Assembly (NCBI GenBank): GCA_030549495.1 | Contig: JAUIRK010001037.1 | Coordinates: forward strand, 62,001-126,000 | Length of the DNA: 64,000 nt | Origin: Nectonema munidae | Taxonomy: Eukaryota > Nematomorpha > Nectonematoida > Nectonematidae | Reading direction: 5' to 3' | In this document: positions 12,240 through 24,569 of the stretch, in pieces | Layout: the number at the start of each line of letters is the position of its first letter | Numbering within the stretch: position 1 is the first letter of the stretch | The notes under the pieces: model-generated | Databases searched by the model: none | The model's input: only the letters and a program-made list of their open reading frames with translations | Told to the model about the DNA's origin: nothing | Position numbers and translations under genes: made by a program

Positions 12240-15199
12240 CTAAATTAACATATCTATGCTATATTTATACAACTATTTTCTCAAAATTTATAAAAGAACA
12301 TATTTTATACTTTTAAAACACATGAAGAATATATGGCACTTATACGCCTAAGCAATACACTGAAGAGCAACCCTTTGAGTAGAGCAGGGGAGTCGAACTG
12401 AAATTACTTAAAGGCCAAAATTTTGCAGATAAATAAATCTATCAAGGCTCATAGTTTTGTTCATGAAATTGTACTATTAGTCAATCGTGATTAATTTTTA
12501 GATTTACTACCAATCAGGATATTGAAGATATAAAAATGTGAGTTTAGGCTATTATATTGATAAAATACTTACATCTACTCAAGAGCTATTCACATTTCAC
12601 TTGTAAAAATTTTAGTTGTTTGTGTAGCTCTTCAGATATATTATCACGGTTGAGAGAGAAAGGATCCGAAATGGATTGAATTTTAGTTTTATTTCATCCA
12701 AATTCTTTATAAATGGAAATCACATTGTAAATATACAAGGAAAACATTAAAAAGAAAATCATTCAACGGTGAATTTGGTTGAGAGGCGCATTCATTGGGC
12801 AAGCTTTTTATTATAATACTTTATAAATTACAAGGAATATAAAAACTAGTCCTTATAGCTAATATATATATAACTAGTTCAAAATATTAAAAATATAGCA
12901 CCAACAACAAGACTTCATGAAAAAACAAAATCAAAATTTTTATATATTAAAATATTTACCATTATTCATTCATTCTAGTTTCTTTCTAGTCTTTTTTACT
13001 GATTTGATCAAACTAATACTGTTTTAACTTTCATTACATTTTAATTCCTATATTTGTTTTTGTATGGGTTGGGGAATAAGGGCTAGCGGTTTTCACAATT
13101 TTTTATTGCATAAGATTGAAAAATTACTTTCTTAACTCCAGTTTTTCTTTTGAAAAAATTTATCCTTTCTTAAAAGAAAAAAAATTTTAAGAAAAAAAAA
13201 CCTTAATTTTTGTAAAATCTTTATGATTCTTCTCCACGTCAAAATTTTGTACCTTTAACTTCTATTCTGAAAATGAACTGTTTATTTAACTCAATGCCAA
13301 TTATTTTATGATAAAGAACATTTTTGTAATAATTTACAATTTATTAACAGCTAAAGAACTAGACAGTAATTGGAGAACTTATTTCAATGATTTTAATAAT
13401 GTTTGTGAACTGGAAGAGGCAGTTATAAATTCGTTTTTTAATTAGTCAATTTGCCATTAATTTAATTTTGCCGCCTCCATATATTATTTTTCAAATTGAT
13501 GAGTGAATTTTAATTTCTCTATACCTGGTTTTAAAATAAATATTGAACTCGTTAATTCTAATTATAAATAAAATTAATTGTATTTCAATGTTTAAGAGTC
13601 ATCTCGATTGTTTTCACGATTCTTACTCGTAAATATTCGTAATCTTGATTATTACTAGTTGCCCCTTTTTTGCAACAAGTTAAATTTTATCCATTTTTAA
13701 ATATTGAACTTATCTATTAAAAATATATTATTGAATTATATTTCCTTTATTTTTTAAAAAGCAGCAAAATAGTCAAAATAAAAAAGAAGTTAAAGCTGAA
13801 AAATAAAAATAAGTAAGGAAATGAAAAAATAAATGAAAATACAAATAAGAAAATTTTGAAATATTTTTAATTTAATTAAATTTTCGTTGAACTATGAAAG
13901 GAAGCCTTCCACTTCACAAATCGATGGCAAAAATCATCCACCCTTCAGAGGTGTTGAATGATACAAATTTTACAGCATGGATACTTTTACATTTTTTAAA
14001 GGTGACAAATGAAAAAAGTTTTTGTTCGTGTGAAAAATCAAAAATAATGAGATTTAAAAAATAATGAAAAATTAAAGAAAAAGTTATAGTATTTTGTTTT
14101 TTTAATCGTTGAACATCAAAAAACGAATGTTTGGAATGTAAATTGAGTCATAAAAGTTATACCATGCTGGCATCTCCATACCATTGTTTAATGTAACAGG
14201 CTTTGTATCACTTAAAAAATGAATGTATAGCTTATTATGAATATAAAATGCTTGTATACAAAAGAGATGGATAGCGCAAAATTTTTAAACGTAATATAAA
14301 CTAATCGGGCGTTAAGGATCGAAAATAAATTGCAAAGAGGCATCTTTCAAGTTTTCTGAATTAAATTTTGCAAATACTTTATATTTAGAAAGTCACATTA
14401 ATTAGATATCAAACACTCGAAATAGGATGGTAATGTATGTAGTAATTTTGTCTTATGAATTACTGCAATGAGTAGAAAATTAATGCTTTCGTGAACACAC
14501 CAGCATTCTTTTTCTACACAGTAAGAACAGATGTTATCAAAAATTCGTCACTTTGAATAACTTTTTTGTGGTAACTCTTTTATTCATTTACCGCGATCTA
14601 TTCTTTTTTCGATTTCTTGCATTTTATTCGCTTCATCCTCCTAAGTTATGCTGTTTTAAATCGTTTCATTTAACAAAACCATGTCGTATTGTTCATGAGT
14701 TTGATTATAGTTTTATATTAAACTGCCAAGTTGACCGCTGTGTTCATTCAAGTAGGAGTGTTGTTCAGCATTTTTATGGAAAACAAAACTTTTTACAATA
14801 AAACTTTTTCATCACGAGGACATTTTGATTTGACTGGCCTTAATTTCTTTGGTCTGCCCCCTTCCCCCATCTAATATAGTATTTAGTTTTAATGATTATG
14901 ACATTGAAAAACATAAGTTTCTTTTTCATTAATGGGTTAAGCCATTATCTCCCAGTGATCTCATATGAGATCGGTTAGTTTAAGATTGGTTTACAGTGTC
15001 GCTATTAAAACGATCTTAATTTCATTGCTTTTATGTAATTTTTAGAGTTGTAATATATATTGATCGCTTCGTTTTTTAGAATTTTTGTGTTTCTATAAGA
15101 GTCAAAAATTTGTGTTAAAGTAAGCAAAAGTGTTTTTTTTTAAAAAACTTTAATACGCGAGACTGAAGATATTAGTTGATATAAAGTTGTAACGATTGC
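12240..15199. other. About 3 kb with no recognised gene
   Basis: AT-rich intronic DNA. At 12386 the sequence CAGGGGAGTCGAACTGAAAT resembles a hAT-type terminus, without a visible partner. An 82-codon open frame at 14553-14801 has no motif I know. Nothing else is supportable. Confidence 0.4.
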
Positions 15200-17560
15200 T
15201 TTATTATTTGAATAACACAAAACTAATATTGCATTTGTTAAAAACTATAATATGTACAACAATTAAAATAACAAAGGATCTTAAAATGCTAGAAACGGAA
15301 GGTATAGAAATTGAATACACTGTCAAAAATAAGTAACAAAAGAACAGCGAGTCCTCTAGTTGCAGATAATTTGGGAGCCCAGGAAATTGCTGGTTTTGTT
15401 GCATCTTTTACCTCAGAATATTTGTATAGATTTTGTAAAATTTCAAAAGTTGTTTGTCATATGTTATAGTGTAGCACGTAGAAATTCTTCGTGAAATTAA
15501 AGTCGGAAGTCTCACGAGTAAGTATGGCATAAAATCAAATTCTGCTTTGAATAACTTATATTATTTTCATATAATCCATGATACTTTTGAAGGTTTGCTT
15601 TATATAACAAAGGACCTAATCAGGCATTGTGTTTTGAATTGTTGTTTTAGTTTTTTAATTTCAAGTTCAGTAAAGTTGATTCAACTGAAAAAATTGCGTT
15701 TTCTGTAGTGATGTTAAGAATTCTAGAGTAAAGCATATTGTTCTTCAAATATCTTGTTTATTAAGATTATTTCCTTTTATTTTGGACATCTTATCAAGCT
15801 TGGGAAACGTTATTCATTTTTTTAGATCCTGTTCAATATATTTATCTGATCAAATTCTTGTTATGAGAGATTTGATTGAGAATTTTTTGTTTTTCTATAG
15901 AGAAAATTTTGCTAATTTTAATGTCAAATCCAAATTTCACTACTTGTTACACTATCCCTGACAGTTTGTATACTTTAGAACTTTTAATTAATTTCACTAC
16001 TATATGGTTTGAAGCAATTGATTATTTTTTCGAGGAAATATTTCAGAAAATAAGAAATTGAAAAAAAGTAATTAGCAAAACAAACCAAAGCGCAGAAATA
16101 TCAATTTCATCAGTGTTTGTTTTTATTGCATAACACAGTGTTCTGAAATTAAACCGATACCGCCATAATAGAGTAAAAAGACTATGAATTTTTAAATATG
16201 AGTTTGCTTTAAATGTAGAGTGCAATATCTCGACCAGTTGAAACTGTCTGCAGGCCAAAAAAAGTCATCGACGATTGAGCAAAAGCTCTTTTGTGAATTC
16301 CAGTGTTACTTGCAATCGTATAAAAACATAATTCTGCAATCCAAGGTAAACAAGAATGCCACTCTTATAGTACTGTTAGAACTGTTTTAGCAATGACTTT
16401 ATCCGTTCCATTAGATAGCTTGGGAATCGCAAGGAGCTTTTCAACATTGTTTCCTGAGACTACAATTGGAAGCCACTCTGACTTTTCTCCAACCGTGTTT
16501 GAAAGTAATTTCCCATCAAAGTGTACTATTAATGGAGTATTGGGGCAGAATGTGTCCTTTATATGGCAAGTTATTCATGATCGAACTTTTTTCCTTGATA
16601 TATGTATAGACAATATCGAAAGAGTTATTTTATTTATGTTGACACTTGCAGCTACCAATGCTGGAGCTACAACACGAATTGCTTTCCTTATCGAAGTGCC
16701 AGTTGCATCCAAAGCTGCTATGAAATCCGTGCTTTGAATTATTTGTTTTTGGTTTTTTATTTTGGAGTCTTTGAGGACAAATGCATAGACCGAGAAGTTG
16801 AAGGAAAGCGAGCTAGTTTAAAGTCATCGTCATTATCAGCATTGTTGGATGAGGCAAGAGAAGTCTTCTTCAACAGCTTCTTTTTCAATGACTTTTTCAG
16901 CCTCTTCTAAACATTCTTTGTAAAATTCATCTCTTTTCTTTCTTTTCAATATTTTTCTTAGTCCTCTTTGATCATTAAATCTTCTTTGTTTTTTATAAGC
17001 ATGCTAGATTGTGAATGTGAGATATCAAACAGGCTATTCAATCCTTTGCACTCTTATATTTTTTCCATTTGTGTGGACTCATCCTTTATTCTTCATTAAT
17101 TGTTCATGTTTTTCATAAATATAACGATTTTTTTATGTAACGGGGTTTGTGACTGTAAACAGACTTTCAACACTCCAAATATTTATATAACTTTGTAGGC
17201 AACATTTTCACAAGATTCACTAATTGATTTTCTTATTTTTTTATATAATAAAAAAGCTTTTCTAAAACACATTTCTTTGTTGGAAGTTGACTACAACTTT
17301 CAAAGTCTGTTCCACGGTCAAGGACTACAAGAAAAATAGTTTTACTCTTTCTTGTTGATATCATTATAAGTATGGGTCACTTGATTAAAATCTCTTTCCC
17401 ACTTGCCAGAGCAATCTTGAAATATATAATGTTAATTTTCAGGAGTCGCTTTATTTCTAAACACACAAAGCTCTAGAAGCAAAAAAAGTATTTTTTCATC
17501 AAATATTGAAAAACATTTCTTTCTTGAGGGCTGAATTTTCATTGGTTTCTCAAATTTGGT
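15200..17560 (-). mobile_element. DDE-like transposase-derived gene, copy 1 (HFDGK ... SNTG family)
   Basis: Decayed minus-strand gene. From the N-terminal side: KCFSIFDEKILFLLLELC (about 17480), a lysine/glutamate-rich stretch KKRDEFYKECLEEAEKVIEK (about 16900), STDFIAALDATGTSIRKAI (about 16700), LIVHFDGKLLSN (about 16530-16495), SEWLPIVVSGNNVEKLLAIP (about 16480-16425), ASNTGIHKRAFAQ (about 16330) and WPACRQ-like ACRQFQLVEIL (about 16255-16225). I remember this order from a repetitive uncharacterised family in sea lice, Hydra and nematodes, with two aspartates (DGK; FDTT-SNTG) and CRHH-x-x-E. Frames break at least four times. The gene at 34.9-36.7 kb shares the motif set. Termini not found. 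Confidence 0.6.
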
Positions 17561-17732
17561 TTGAATTCATATTTTATAGATTTGAATAGGCATGTGTGCG
17601 CTAATAAATGTAAGACTATTATTCCCTTATGGAGTGATACGCACTATTGAACACATTTTAATGCCTAACAATACGCCACTTGTTATCCACAAGAAATTGA
17701 AGAAAATTGTTTTTCAGGCATCATTATTGTCA

Positions 17733-20556
17733 CAGGGTTGCCACAAATTTACCGAAACGAAATTCCCTGATTAATCTTCGCAATTTTCCCTGATTCAAAA
17801 TCAAATTAAATATGCTTTTTACATATACAGTGCTCCGTCGATTTACCGCCATCTCCGGGACGATAGAAAATATGGCGTTAAATTAAGGGACTTTAATTTT
17901 AGTTAATAAAACTATTCTATATCTGACTATATAATCAATATATAGTTATCTATATATTAAGTTAACAACTTAGCAAAATTTTTTTAAAGTTTAAAAATTA
18001 AAGTCATTCATAGGATGAGCGAAAATAATGATGATATGAATGAATAGTGACAATCGGAAAGATGAGCGATGACAACGATTAAAATCAAGTTAATAGACAA
18101 AAGACTATGACATGCCATGCTAATGATGATTGTATCTGAAAAAAATATTGCACTTCATTCATAAGTGCACGATTTATAAAACAGGTATTCAAAGTTGGTA
18201 TCAATAATATATTTATCAATCGAATTTTCGAGTTCTTCTATTCGGGAATTTAATTCTTGTCTTTTTACATTCATGTTTCCACTTGAACTCCTTTGTCGTT
18301 TCAAGCCATCAAGATAAATCTCATATCTCTGTCGAGAGGCTTGAACTGATGAAATCATCGACTTAGTAATACAAATATTTGCCAGCCCACCATCAATATA
18401 TATTTTATCCTTGATTTTTCTTTGAGAAATCAGAGAGGTCTCTAACAAATTTTTAACAAGTAATGACTTGTTTACCGAAAATCCTCTATCAATTTGTGCG
18501 TTACAGTGTCAAATTATCAGACACATTTTGATTACCTCACATAATTCTAAATATGATGGCTTATTTTTAAAAGGCTTGGCAAAAAACGTGTCCAATCTTG
18601 GGTCTTCTCCAACATCACCGGTGATTGATTCAAAACTTTCTTTGAAGACCGTGTTTGCCACTTCACAAAGTTGTTTGAATTGAATTTTAGCCTTCTCGGC
18701 TTATTTGCAACTGATTCATTGCGCCTCATATAGACTTTCAAGAACAATACACATTCTATTGATGGCAGTGGTAGAACTTTTTGAAATCATTGTTGGATCC
18801 AATGATGTCAATCCCCTAACCAGCATGTTTAAAAGACTTCTTTCAATAATCTTTTTTGAAGAAGAAATCAGAAAAGCTTGACATTCCCTTTTCAAGTTCA
18901 AAACTTCTGCTTTAGTAGACTTGGATTCTTACAAAAACTTTTTAGCAGCAAAGCCGAAGTCAATTTTTTTCCATTCGATAAAGTTTTCTGAAAGATCAAA
19001 ATTGATTTCAAAAATATTTGAAATGCTTGTGAGTTTTTCAGGCAGTACAAAGCGAGATAATAAAGATTTCATGAGATTTGAAAGGCATGAATGAAGAAAA
19101 GGTATCAAAGGTTGATCCGATTGAAAAACTTTCAAAAAAGGTTCGAAATCTGAAGATACTGAGTTGAAAAAGGCCAGTTTGGTTTTGAGTAAATTGTCAT
19201 CAAAGAGGTGTTTGATGTTGTTGGCAGGTTTAGTGCTGGGGAGTTTTTTGCAATTTAAGAAAGTTTTCAAACTATCATAAATAGAAATAACTCTTTCGAT
19301 ACATGATACGTTTTCGGCCGAGCGGGCGGGACAATGTTTGATGGGAAATTTGGAGCAGCCTGTGATTCGAGTGAAATCTGATCTGCATGCAGGTAAATCA
19401 TTGAAAAGATAGTAAATGTGACGTAAAAACGTATTAATATTCCATCTTGATGAATTCATACCCGTTCCCAGAGCGTCATACAGGACGTCCACATACTCCT
19501 ATATTTATGAGTTGCTTGTTTATTCTCTCATCTTCCTTTCTTTGATGTTCAAAATCGTTCAAAAATCGCAAATTAACGTTTGGACCATCCATTGAAACTT
19601 GCAAAAGATTGTTTGTGAAAAGAGGTTTCAAAACATGATTAATATTTTCCAATAAATGACTTGCTGATGCATGACCAAGGAAAGCGCTGTCGAAATATTG
19701 TGAGCACGCCAAGTCCCTTTCCCTGACATAATATCTCACAAACACATCCAACTGATTTTTTTGAGATACCCAATTCAACGTCTCATCAAAGCAAATAACA
19801 AAATCCCCACAGCTCTTGATTTTGGTAGTCAAAATATCAATGAAATAGGGACTGAGGCCATAATTTCTAATATATCCAGATTTGGTTTTCCAAGTTTGAA
19901 ACAAGGAGCTAATTTCGAATCTGGAAACATCAATTTGAAAGTTTCACTGATGGATAAACAGGAGTTCATCGAAAAATTGGGCTGAATCATAAAATGTCAA
20001 ATCTTCTTTACATACCCCTAGATCTTTTATATTAGAGATTTTAGATGCAACAGGCGGGGTTTTAAAGTTTGATACTGATATTTCTTCTTGGGCAGAAGCT
20101 TGCGAGGCTGGGCGAGTACTTTTGCCAAAACTCAAAATAGATGGTTGACCTTGCTTTGCTTCAAAAAGAGTATTACGAGTTTTGCTTTTCATATGGGAAT
20201 TCAGGGCGACTCTTCCCGTATTACCGAGTGAAATAGACTTGTTGCAGATCATACAATACGCCTCTCTATTGCTACCTTGTTTTCTCGACAACCAAGATGC
20301 GAATTGAGTTTTTATTTTTTGATCTAGTCATAAATTATTAAAAAAAGGTCGGTTGAGACATTAAAATGTCGGATTACGGAAACAAACACATTGTTTTATT
20401 TTCTAAAATAAAATTGAAATTTAATAACTAAAATTTAAATAATTTTGAAAATTAAAATAACAGTAAAAAATTGGGAAATAGAAAATTTATGGTAGATAAT
20501 TGAAATTCCCTGATTTTTCCTGACTTTCCCTGTTTTTGAAAATTGTGGAAACCCTG
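17733..20556 (-). mobile_element. Zinc-finger transposase element with CAGGGTT termini
   Basis: Nearly complete DNA element. Left end CAGGGTTGCCACAAATTTAC; right end, read inward, CAGGGTTTCCACAATTTTCA; both are followed by copies of TTCCCTGA-type subterminal repeats. Minus-strand coding pieces in order: 20291-19944 (CMICNKSISLGNTGRVALNS then HMKS, a BED-like C2-H finger), 19904-19476 (FVICFDETLNWVSQKNQLDV; VSMDGPNVNLRFLNDFE), 19492-18929 (SRWNINTFLRHIYYLFNDLP; ARSAENVSCIERVISIYDSL; EPFLKVFQSDQPLIPFL), then 18901-18155 ending in a coiled-coil-like KRQELNSRIEELENSIDKY. It is the DGPNVN family known to me from many invertebrates, hAT-like in layout but not securely assigned. About four frame breaks. 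Confidence 0.72.
17829..17880. mobile_element. pogo/Tigger-type terminus inside the CAGGGTT element
   Basis: CAGTGCTCCGTCGATTTACC then GCCATCTCCGGG, preceded by TA. It matches the end of the MITE at 49154-49475 (CTGCTCCCTCGCTTTACCGCC). No right end was found before 18155, so only a solo terminus is left. Confidence 0.45.
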
Positions 20557-22257
20557 CATTTATTTGAAAAAACTGAGAAATATTGTCTTTTACTTTAGAC
20601 AAAATGAAACACTTTGTTTCGCGTTTATATCCATTTACCTACGAACAGACTATTTTTATGCCATTATACCTAAGCATTCTTTTATTTTTCGCATACAATA
20701 AGTAAAATATTAATGTCTCGTTTAATTTTAAGCTTTTTATCTACAATGGATAAAAATATCAATAGATTTATCCTATGGAAATCTAATAAGACTATATCAA
20801 GAAATATTTTGTTTTCCGATTAAACATTTTAATGTCATATTTTGATAAAGATTTACACGAATTTATTGATCTTGATGTAGGCTCAATAACGGAAATATTT
20901 AAATATTGTTATTAAAAAATATGCTCGGATTGTCAAACTCCAAAAGATCTATTCGGATGAAATCAACCTTTCTTTAACGAAAAAACTGGTTCAGAAATTT
21001 CAACAAGTGACCACACTCCATTATTTTCACAAAAAAAAGTAAACTTTTCATTTTATTGTGAAAAAAATATATAAATTAAATAATATATTATATAACTAGA
21101 AATTATTTTAAAGAAATTTTCAAATCAATATGTTTTTCTATCCAAATACCTATCTGCGGGTCTTCAACTCAAACTCAACCGAAAAGAGAGCTTGACAAAT
21201 AAAGAAAAATCTCCGTTGGTGAATGTACTCTATAGTGATGTGCAGGGATTCTATATTTTATTTTATAAAAATTAATATATATACAGCTTTGAGTCTTTAA
21301 AATTAGATATCCAACTTCATATATGTATGATGAGATGGTCGAGTGCCTTAGCATAGCTATTGTTTTTTATAGAAGTGCATATGGATTATACGAATTTGTT
21401 GAATTGAAAGAAAATGATTGTGTTAGATCTCTATGGAAGTGGTTGCAAACCTTTTTTTTTAACGACCCCAATTATATTCATCAAAATATGACGCAACCCC
21501 ACTAATTTAGTTGTATATATTTTATTAAAACTACATATGATTAGCGGGCTGTAAAAGTAAGGGACGAAAATTATAATGAATATATCTGGAAGAGAGCTAC
21601 TTTGAGGTTGTGAAAGACAAAATTAACATCATTAAATTTTATTATATTCACAGCATTATAAATTTAAAACTTGACATTAATTAAAACAACCACTTATGGA
21701 ATAATGTTCTGTCATATTTAAAAAACAAGCTAAAAGTGTGAAATGGTAAATTAATTTTAATTGGAGCCTTTGGCGTTCATAAAATATCATGTTACTAATA
21801 TTCTTTATTCATGATGGTTCAGTTTTGAAAAGTGCTACCTTAACATCATGTTTCGGTTACAGCCAAGAGCTTCAACTTTAACTTTTAGTTTTGATGGCAG
21901 TCAGAGCTGCAAATCGTGATTCACACAAATAGCTAAAGGCAATAACACTTTCACAGCCACGAATCAAAGGATTGGTTTCTTTTTTTTAATTTTCTATATG
22001 TAAGAGTTGCTTTAAACTTGTTTATAAAACATGTATAATGATCGCATAATAGGATGTAATGATCATTCGAATACATGGTAATGTAAGATAGGGGAATAAA
22101 AGAGGGAACACAGACTCTCGAGTCAAACATCATGCCAAGCTGCTCTGTAATTCCTATTAAAAATATTTTGCAAACGATGTGAGAGCTATATAATAATTAT
22201 AATAATCCATTGTATCAATATGCACACAATAAGTAAACAATGTTTATCACGGTGCCT
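20557..22257. other. No gene recognised
   Basis: AT-rich. A 60-codon frame at 21323-21505 ends in sequence resembling a decayed hAT terminus (GTGGTTGCAAACCTTTTTTT at about 21439). I could not define an element. Confidence 0.35.
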
Positions 22258-22387
22258 CAAAGGATCTTGTAGTATTTTTGAGCAAACACATGTTGATGAT
22301 CCACCAGCTTTTTCTCATCATCTTCTGTCACAGTGATTCTATTTCTCTTTCTGTCTCCTTCCCTGTTTTTCTCTTCCGCTTTCTCTG

Positions 22388-22490
22388 CTAGAACTCAATC
22401 ACTCAAGCTCTCTTCTCTCATTCAAGCTCTCTTCTCTCGTTCAAGCTCTCCTTTCTCATTCGGTTCTCTCCTCTCTCAATTGTATTTAGA
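22388..22490. repeat. CT-rich tandem repeat, about 19-20 bp unit
   Basis: Units of TCAAGCTCTCTTCTCTCAT repeated about four times with changes, followed by CTCTCCTCTCTC. Together with 22320-22380 this forms a pyrimidine tract on the plus strand. Confidence 0.75.
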
Positions 22491-22944
22491 GTTAAATTAA
22501 AAATAATTATATTTTATCTCATTAGAAAATGGCCTTTATAGGTTCAATATTTTCAGAACCTTTTTTAGTAATACTAAAAAATACTAGTTTACCTATTCAA
22601 ATTAATCAGAGAGGTGGTTGGTAAAAATTTAGTTCCATCAATACACTTTTAATCTTTATCAGTACGTTTGTTACATTTTGTAACATTTAAAAACTAATTT
22701 TTTCAAGTCAAGAAATTTTTTTCAACAATAGCTATTTGGGAATGAATATTTTGATTAGCTAAAGCAAAAATACTCTATTTTTTTATAATGTTCGATTGTT
22801 AAATTTTGTAAGTAACACTGTACATAATTAATTAAACATTTCTTTACCAAAATTTGTTGATTATTATAATAAAAATATATCGAAACAAAATGTTTCAGTT
22901 GTTAAAAATGTACATGATCTATTTATGACAGCTGTTAGAATTTT

Positions 22945-23460
22945 ATTTGTAAAATAGTGAAAATTGCTTTATTAGTTTATTTTATCTTCTTTCTCTCTTA
23001 TGTTAATTATGTAGCAAATTTTTCAAGAGTTATTATAAAAGGCAAATCATTGCAAAAGGTTAATAGTTGAGGCAAATCATTGCAAAAGATTAATAGTTGT
23101 TATTTTACTTTTTGTAGAACGTCCAAGTAATAGTATCTGAATTTATCGTTTGAATTTCTGTTTGTATCATTTAACTATTTTATTTTGCTTCATAAAAAAT
23201 TTAATATTATATTTTAATATTTTTTAACTTTGTATTTGAAAATTCTTTGTTTTTGGAAGCTGACTCGGGCAAAATTATAGTTTGACTACTTTGTGTTTGC
23301 TTGTACCAATTTATATTTTTAACTATTTTTTGAAAGATGATGAGAAAAATGAAGTAATGTACCAATTTATATTTTTAACTATTTTTTGAAAGATGATGAG
23401 AAAAATGAAGTAATGCAATCTTAATTTATTGTTTGATTTTTCTTTGCATAATTTTATCTT
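22945..23460 (+). repeat. Interspersed repeat R1, copy 1
   Basis: Segments match the inverse complement of 47685-48210 in the same order: GTGAAAATTGCTTTATTAGT, CTCTCTTATGTTAATTATGT, AAAAGGCAAATCATTGCAAAA, TTATTTTACTTTTTGTAG and a 3' block ending with ATGAAGTAATGCAATCTTAA. This copy alone carries a 29-bp duplication (23041-23099), a 55-bp duplication (23304-23414) and about 170 bp of extra sequence between them. No coding frame. Confidence 0.75.
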
Positions 23461-24170
23461 TATTTTATACCTTTTTTTGAGAGTCTAACTAACTTACACT
23501 TATTCTTATACGCAAAAATTCTAATACCAAGTTTTCTAACTTTAGTTCTGTTTTACATTTTTGATAGAAATTACCTCAGAAAAGTTATGTAATTTGGATG
23601 TGTTTTTTTAATTTATTTTTCTCAATAAAACATTTTCATTTTTTAGGAAGAAATGGAACAACTGAAAATTAATGAATGATTTATTCATTCAATAAAATTT
23701 TGCATTTTTTTTATTGTTTGATATCTTTACCCATAATTTGGAGATGGTGCGATTGAAGGGAGAAAGTGATTTGAAGGGAGAAAGTTTTGTTATGCATGTT
23801 GCAATTAATAAGTCCACATTCATTGTTGACGTTAAGCAGGGCGGGGGTTAAAGTTTACATTAAGTTTAATTAAGAATGAAATAGAATAGACAAGAGAGGA
23901 GTAGGAATTCAGAAAAATTTGTTGTCTTTTTTGGAAGACGCTTGAAAATTGTTTTCTCGGTGAGGCAGGCAATAAATCGCTATCACTGTGGGGTAGACTT
24001 GTTTTACTATGGCAGTGAAACCCTAGCGTGCACTTAAGATGGCGGGTGCTCCATACAAGAACACACTGTAGCACTAATCCCATTTTTCTTTGATGAAACT
24101 AACAATTGTCTGCGGTAATTTACAGAACAGTTTCTCCAATGGCATTCTTCCTTTGGCACCACACATATAC
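23461..24170. other. Intronic DNA, no gene recognised
   Basis: Thioesterase intron next to the exon at 24171-24212. The part from 23830 has higher GC and an 83-codon minus-strand open frame (24083-23832) with no known motif. Confidence 0.4.
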
Positions 24171-24212
24171 CAAGACCTGAGCATCGTCATGGAGGTCAGT
24201 TGACTCACCCAA
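24171..24212 (-). CDS. Acyl-protein thioesterase, 42-bp exon ending in SW
   Basis: Short minus-strand exon reading (A)WVSQLTSMTMLRS(W), with an acceptor after a T-tract (CCTTTTTTTGAG) and donor TG/GTATAT. It begins with the base that completes the Ala codon left by 26678-26743 and ends with TG of the Trp completed by 12169-12239, so length (1+39+2) and phase fit both neighbours. In APT proteins this interval holds P-x-x-PVTLN followed by M-x-M-PSWFD. Here VS, M-x-M and SWFD are kept, but the PVTLN part is divergent and about two residues shorter. The call rests on phase and SWFD context more than on identity. Confidence 0.6.
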
Positions 24213-24539
24213 CTCAAAAAAGGGCGTTTCTTATAGATAAGCCTTATTATTTTGATATGGTATGCTTAGTGAGATAATCCTAATATATTAGGGAGGAATT
24301 ATGAAGATGGAACAACAAAGCTTATATGTTGGGCAAATTATGAGTTCAGTTCGCAAAAGCTTTATATTACAGCAAATGTAGGAAACATTTGGATTACGTG
24401 TTTTTTATAGTTCTAAGCTTACTTAATAGTATATCTATAGAGAATGATGAATATGTCCGTCCACCCTCTTGTGATATATATGTGGGATTGAAGAATATAG
24501 GGTAACCTTGGCCAATTTCATGGAGTAACTTTGACTCAT
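24213..24539. other. Possible 5' region of the pogo element
   Basis: A frame starting MKMEQQSLYVGQIMSSVRKS at 24302 could be an upstream coding piece of the pogo element, but no motif supports it. No terminal repeat was identified. Confidence 0.3.
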
Positions 24540-24569
24540 ATTTCTATAATTACTTTTAGTATTTGATCA

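Noticed and set aside
14553-14801. 82-codon plus-strand open frame
   Set aside because: No family motif on either strand, no splice or poly(A) support, and composition like the surroundings.
16393-16910. Two long overlapping plus-strand open frames (114 and 102 codons)
   Set aside because: Antisense to the DDE-like gene, whose minus-strand reading carries the recognisable motifs.
17725-20564. Target duplication around the CAGGGTT element
   Set aside because: The flanking octamers (TATTGTCA and CATTTATT) do not match; only a weak similarity appears if the borders are moved.
22258-22388. Minus-strand open stretch (DDEKKLVDHQHVFAQKYYKIL) next to a purine-rich tract
   Set aside because: Low complexity, no pyrimidine tract at its acceptor, no family match, and it would introduce a stop into the thioesterase reading.
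24126-24194. Plus-strand exon-like open segment (NSFSNGILPLAPHIYQDLSI) with AG and GT borders
   Set aside because: It overlaps the minus-strand 42-bp exon that fits the thioesterase gene in phase and motif; the plus reading has no family match and is probably the antisense of a GC-rich exon.
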